This document shows, piece after piece, positions 60,968 to 64,000 of a stretch of DNA of 64,000 nucleotides (positions are counted from its first letter, which is position 1; every line of letters starts with the position of its first letter). The stretch covers positions 1,993,922-2,057,921 of the forward strand of contig NW_008709190.1 of the NCBI RefSeq assembly GCF_000327385.1, in the 5' to 3' direction. The notes below the pieces were generated by a model. That model did not search any database, had not been told where the DNA came from, and saw nothing but the letters and a program-made list of their open reading frames with translations. This DNA is from Lottia gigantea. Lineage: Eukaryota > Mollusca > Gastropoda > Lottiidae. A program made the position numbers and the translations under genes.

Positions 60968-61624
60968 AATAACTTATACCGGGATTGGATTGGATATCTA
61001 TTATTGCATACAATTTACTATGTGCAATAACAGTATTATATCATATATCCTCGTCACACCGGACTGCTACCATTTGCGATCTTACAGCTACTGGAAATGT
61101 ACTGTCGCGGCCAAACGTGAGGAAACAAGAGTAAAAGTCCCTAAAAAATTACAAACTTGAAAACAATCGATTTCATACCGCTAGTTATACGACCATATTG
61201 CATTCTTACATTTTTGCAGCGTCTTTTCAACGTACATGTGTACTGCGCTTTTATACCAGTCCGACTAAAACGCGCAAACAATATTCTAGTATACGGATTG
61301 TAATAAATGATCAAGTTCATGCACTGCATGTGGAATAATTGTATTTAATGGATTAATCTTGACAGCTAGTAATTGAATGTGTCTGAGAGGTGTCTATGGT
61401 GGGTCGTTTTGCAGACAATCGATACACAAAAATAATCTGGACATTTCTTTACCATCAATTTCATAACATATAAAATCTTACCCCTTTTTTTTGGCATATA
61501 GTGGATATAGTTGCTTTCACATCCTGTATTTTTATTTAATTCCTTTTTTACTGTGTTGTTTAGGCCTACCGTTTGTTTGCGCTTGTTTAACCTGTTTGTG
61601 TTTGTTTGCGCTTTTTAGTCTATT
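60968..61624. other. Downstream of receptor copy 2, no gene recognised
   Basis: An A-tract follows the stop codon directly. AATAAA at 61302-61307 is a possible poly(A) signal for the receptor gene but lies 340 nt away. Sequence is unrelated to the flank of copy 1. Confidence 0.5.
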
Positions 61625-62275
61625 GAAATAAACATGTTCTGTACCATGTTAGACAAATGAAAAGCAACAACATTTTATGTCCAAATGCTCTGCACCTTAT
61701 TAGGCATTTAAAAATAAAGAACGTTTAATGTCACACTGCTGTTCTGTACATTATTGAGAAAAAGGAAATTCAATAAAGTTTCTTGTCTCACTAATAGGGC
61801 AATGAAATAAGAGCTTTTATGTCCCACTGTTCTACACCTTATTGGGCACATGGGACTGGAGTTTTATGTCCCATTGTTCTACACCTTATTGGGCACATTG
61901 ATCTGGAGTTTATGTCTCACTGTTCTACACCTTATTGGGCACATTGAACTGGAGTTTTATGTCCCACTGTTCTACACCTTATTGGACACATTGAACTGGA
62001 GTTTTATGTCCCACTGTTCTACACCTTATTGGGCACATTGAACTGGAGTTTTATGTCTCACTGTTCTACACCTTATTGGGCACAATGAACTGGAGTTTAA
62101 TGTCCCACTGCTTTACACCTTATTGGACACATTGAACTGGAGTTTTATGTCCCACTGTTCTACACCTTCTTTGGTTCATGGGGTTGGAGTTTTATGTCCC
62201 ATTGTTCTACACCTTATTGGGCACATTGAGCTGGAGTTTAATGTCCCACTGTTCTACACCTTATTGGCTATGGCA
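61625..62275. repeat. 47-bp tandem array
   Basis: Unit around TGTCCCACTGTTCTACACCT then TATTGGGCACATTGAACTGG. Copies are nearly identical between about 61820 and 62270 and progressively diverged to the left from about 61625. A 47-bp period cycles the frame, so the open frames here (for example repeats of FYVPLFYTLL) are by-products. Confidence 0.88.
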
Positions 62276-63147
62276 ATGACCTTTCCTGGATTATCCGAAC
62301 TCATTTAAAAATAGGACTTATGAGGAAAGATAACTTATTTTACATTAGCCCTAAAGCTGAGCCCAGTCCATCCCTCTTCTTATAATGTCTTCATTCATTT
62401 GGATATCAAAAACATTTAAGAGATATTTTATTTGATCAAATATTTTACAATATAGATCTACATTTTAAAACATGAATACATAAAAGAACATCTAAAATGT
62501 TGTGAAGAATTACATGTTGCAAAAATTGCCAAAAAAGCTATTTGCGTAAGAGTGATTCTATAACATGAAGGCTACTAAAACATTTGAAACGCTAAAATTT
62601 TTATTGGAAACCTAATATAATCTAAGCCTGAAGCATTTAGTTCACAAGTGAGCGAAATAGAATGCATAAGAAAAAACATAAAAAAAACACCCTAATTACC
62701 AAAAACACAACAATTTTTGAAAAAAATTCATATCATTGCAAATATGAATTGTTTTGTTTTTTTGAAATACTTAACAAACAAATTTTGGTTAATGGTATTT
62801 TCTGCATACTATCTACTTGACACCCCTCAACTTTCAATTGAACTCATCCACACATGCATAAGCATACTATTATTGACATAGAAATGTATGTACAGGTATG
62901 ATTGAAAGAGCTTATTTGTTAAATTAGGGGGTGTTTTGGGTTTAGTTGTCATATTTTATCCAGCCTGGCATAGTACATATTAGTAAGCTTAAAAATGTGG
63001 AATATATACAGAGTTTGGGTAAACTTATCTGTTTCAAGCCGCAGAAATGCATAATTATCCAATTGTAATGCAAATGATTTAGCATTTGGGCTAATATTAA
63101 ATGAAAAGAAAACAACACATAAACATTCGCCCAACCCTATGTTAAAA
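62276..63147. other. No gene recognised
   Basis: AT-rich stretch between the 47-bp array and the minus-strand terminal exon. No splice-consistent exon found. Confidence 0.5.
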
Positions 63148-63153
63148 TTTATT
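63148..63153 (-). terminator. Poly(A) signal for the minus-strand terminal exon
   Basis: AATAAA on the minus strand directly after the stop codon at 63162-63164. This gives a very short 3'UTR if used. Confidence 0.45.
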
Positions 63154-63161
63154 GAGTTGAA

Positions 63162-63266
63162 TTAAGCTTCGCAAGCTACTTGCATTGTGCTAGCAGATCC
63201 TACTCCATTACATTGAGCAACTTCATCATCATCAAAATTAATTTCATTGATGTCATAATCTATTGT
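63162..63266 (-). CDS. Last coding exon of an unidentified minus-strand gene (35 codons with stop)
   Basis: Behind a strong acceptor (TTATTTGTTTTTCAG, ending at 63267) an open frame in phase 0 reads TIDYDINEINFDDDEVAQCN and then GVGSASTMQVACEA before TAA. AATAAA follows 9 nt after the stop on the same strand (63148-63153). Acidic start, stop and poly(A) signal together look like a genuine terminal exon. I do not recognise the protein. The rest of the gene must lie to the right, largely outside the window. Confidence 0.5.
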   Translation of the reverse strand, partial: TIDYDINEINFDDDEVAQCNGVGSASTMQVACEA

Positions 63267-63415
63267 CTGAAAAACAAATAATTCAAGATGATAAAATTAG
63301 GTTGACAGATTTTGGACAATATTTGCTTGGTAACATCTAACAAATTGTGTCTTTAGCGCTGATCTTGGTCTGAAAGTAATAGTATGGTTCTTTGAATTTT
63401 TCCTCATTATTCCAG

Positions 63416-63506
63416 TTAACCTATCTGTAAAAGGGTATGGATAATCCAAGAAAGAAGAATGTGGATGAGAATCAGCTGAAGGACAGGATCTTTGAGAAAT
63501 TAATAC
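63416..63506 (+). CDS. Possible first coding exon of an ENY2-like gene (coding from 63437), partial
   Basis: A pyrimidine-rich acceptor (TTTTTCCTCATTATTCCAG to 63415) precedes an in-frame stop and then ATG at 63437. It encodes MDNPRKKNVDENQLKDRIFE and then KLI before a GTAGGT donor at 63507 (phase 1). The pattern of a basic start followed by QLxxxIxxKLI resembles the N-terminus of ENY2 (human ...QMRAAINQKLIETGERERL), a subunit of the SAGA deubiquitinase module and the TREX-2 mRNA export complex. The match is short and the following exons are outside the window, so this is tentative. It overlaps the presumed span of the minus-strand gene, which would make one nested in the other. Confidence 0.35.
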
Positions 63507-63810
63507 GTAGGTTGTTTCCCTTTAATTTATTCCTTTATGTTCAATCAATAAATGTTCAGCTATGGTTTTTGGCTTTTAGAGAGGAGAGTATTTCTATTTC
63601 TATTTAATTGTATGCGAATAGGATGTTTGATTATAATTCTGAAGAGTGCTATCTTTGGTAACATTAACAAAGCTAACATTCAGGTCTATGATCTAGTAAA
63701 GCAATTACTCCTTTAAGATTGAGAATATACAATATTTTTAGGATTATTAAAAGTATTGTGAGAGGTTTTCTAAAAAATAAATTGTGTATTGGAGACACTG
63801 ATAGCTTCCA

Positions 63811-64000
63811 TTTGCACCATTCCAATTTTCAATCAGACGTCTGTAATTCCTGCAATTTCACTAAAACTAAGTCTTTTATGATGTCACTAATCGCGAAGGC
63901 CCTTAAGTATTAAAAAATATTTCACCATTAGTGACATCATTTAACATTCAGTTTTAGTGGAATTGCAGGAACCACAGACGTCTGATTGAAAATAAGAATG
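63811..64000. mobile_element. MITE family A, both arms, cut by window end
   Basis: The left arm starts TTTGCACCATTCCAATTTTC and runs through CAGACGTCTGTAATTCCTGC and ATGATGTCACTAATCGCGAA. From about 63925 the reverse complement returns (TTAGTGACATCATTTAACAT ... GCAGGAACCACAGACGTCTG ... AAAATAAGAATG) up to the last base. The arms are about 85 bp or more with a short AT spacer. The right tip lies outside the window. Confidence 0.7.

Overview
The window looks like AT-rich nuclear DNA of an animal. It has GT-AG introns from 163 bp to 29 kb, several minisatellites, short inverted-repeat transposons, and extracellular-matrix and neurotransmitter-receptor genes. A lophotrochozoan, most likely a mollusc, is my best guess. 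That rests on the intronless acetylcholine-receptor-like genes (molluscs are known for expansions of these) and on the general genome style; it is inference, not proof.

Positions 1-9000 hold no recognisable coding gene, only diverged tandem repeats. From 9072 to 48568 (+) lies one large gene that I could assemble completely from splice signals and unbroken reading frame: a FREM1-type extracellular matrix protein of 2127 residues in 10 coding exons. It has a signal peptide, a conserved N-terminal region, 12 CSPG repeats in two giant exons, a Calx-beta domain, a Lys-rich linker, a C-type lectin domain and a very basic tail. Its first intron is 29.25 kb and carries most of the window's tandem repeats and MITE-like elements.

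From 55862 down to 52237 (-) is a second complete gene, a secreted 717-residue protein with three von Willebrand A modules and a Thr/Pro mucin-like spacer. It has six coding exons, all introns are phase 1, and it has a TATA box and a poly(A) signal. The FREM1-like and vWA genes converge on a 3.4-kb intergenic stretch containing a 91-bp satellite.

From 56.5 to 61 kb two intronless Cys-loop receptor genes lie head to head (56538-57632 on -, 59877-60965 on +). They are nearly identical inside the reading frame and unrelated outside it. The 2.2-kb spacer holds a near-perfect foldback and an 81-base assembly gap. All 14 base differences within the aligned sense codons change amino acids. Either selection/conversion or an assembly fault must explain this.

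The right end has a 47-bp repeat array (61.6-62.3 kb), a convincing last coding exon of an unknown minus-strand gene (63162-63266), a possible first coding exon of an ENY2-like plus-strand gene (63416-63506), and a MITE cut by the window edge. The main genes suggest adhesion and matrix functions beside a receptor locus; nothing shows that they work in one pathway. No rRNA, CRISPR, tRNA gene or bacterial-type operon was seen.
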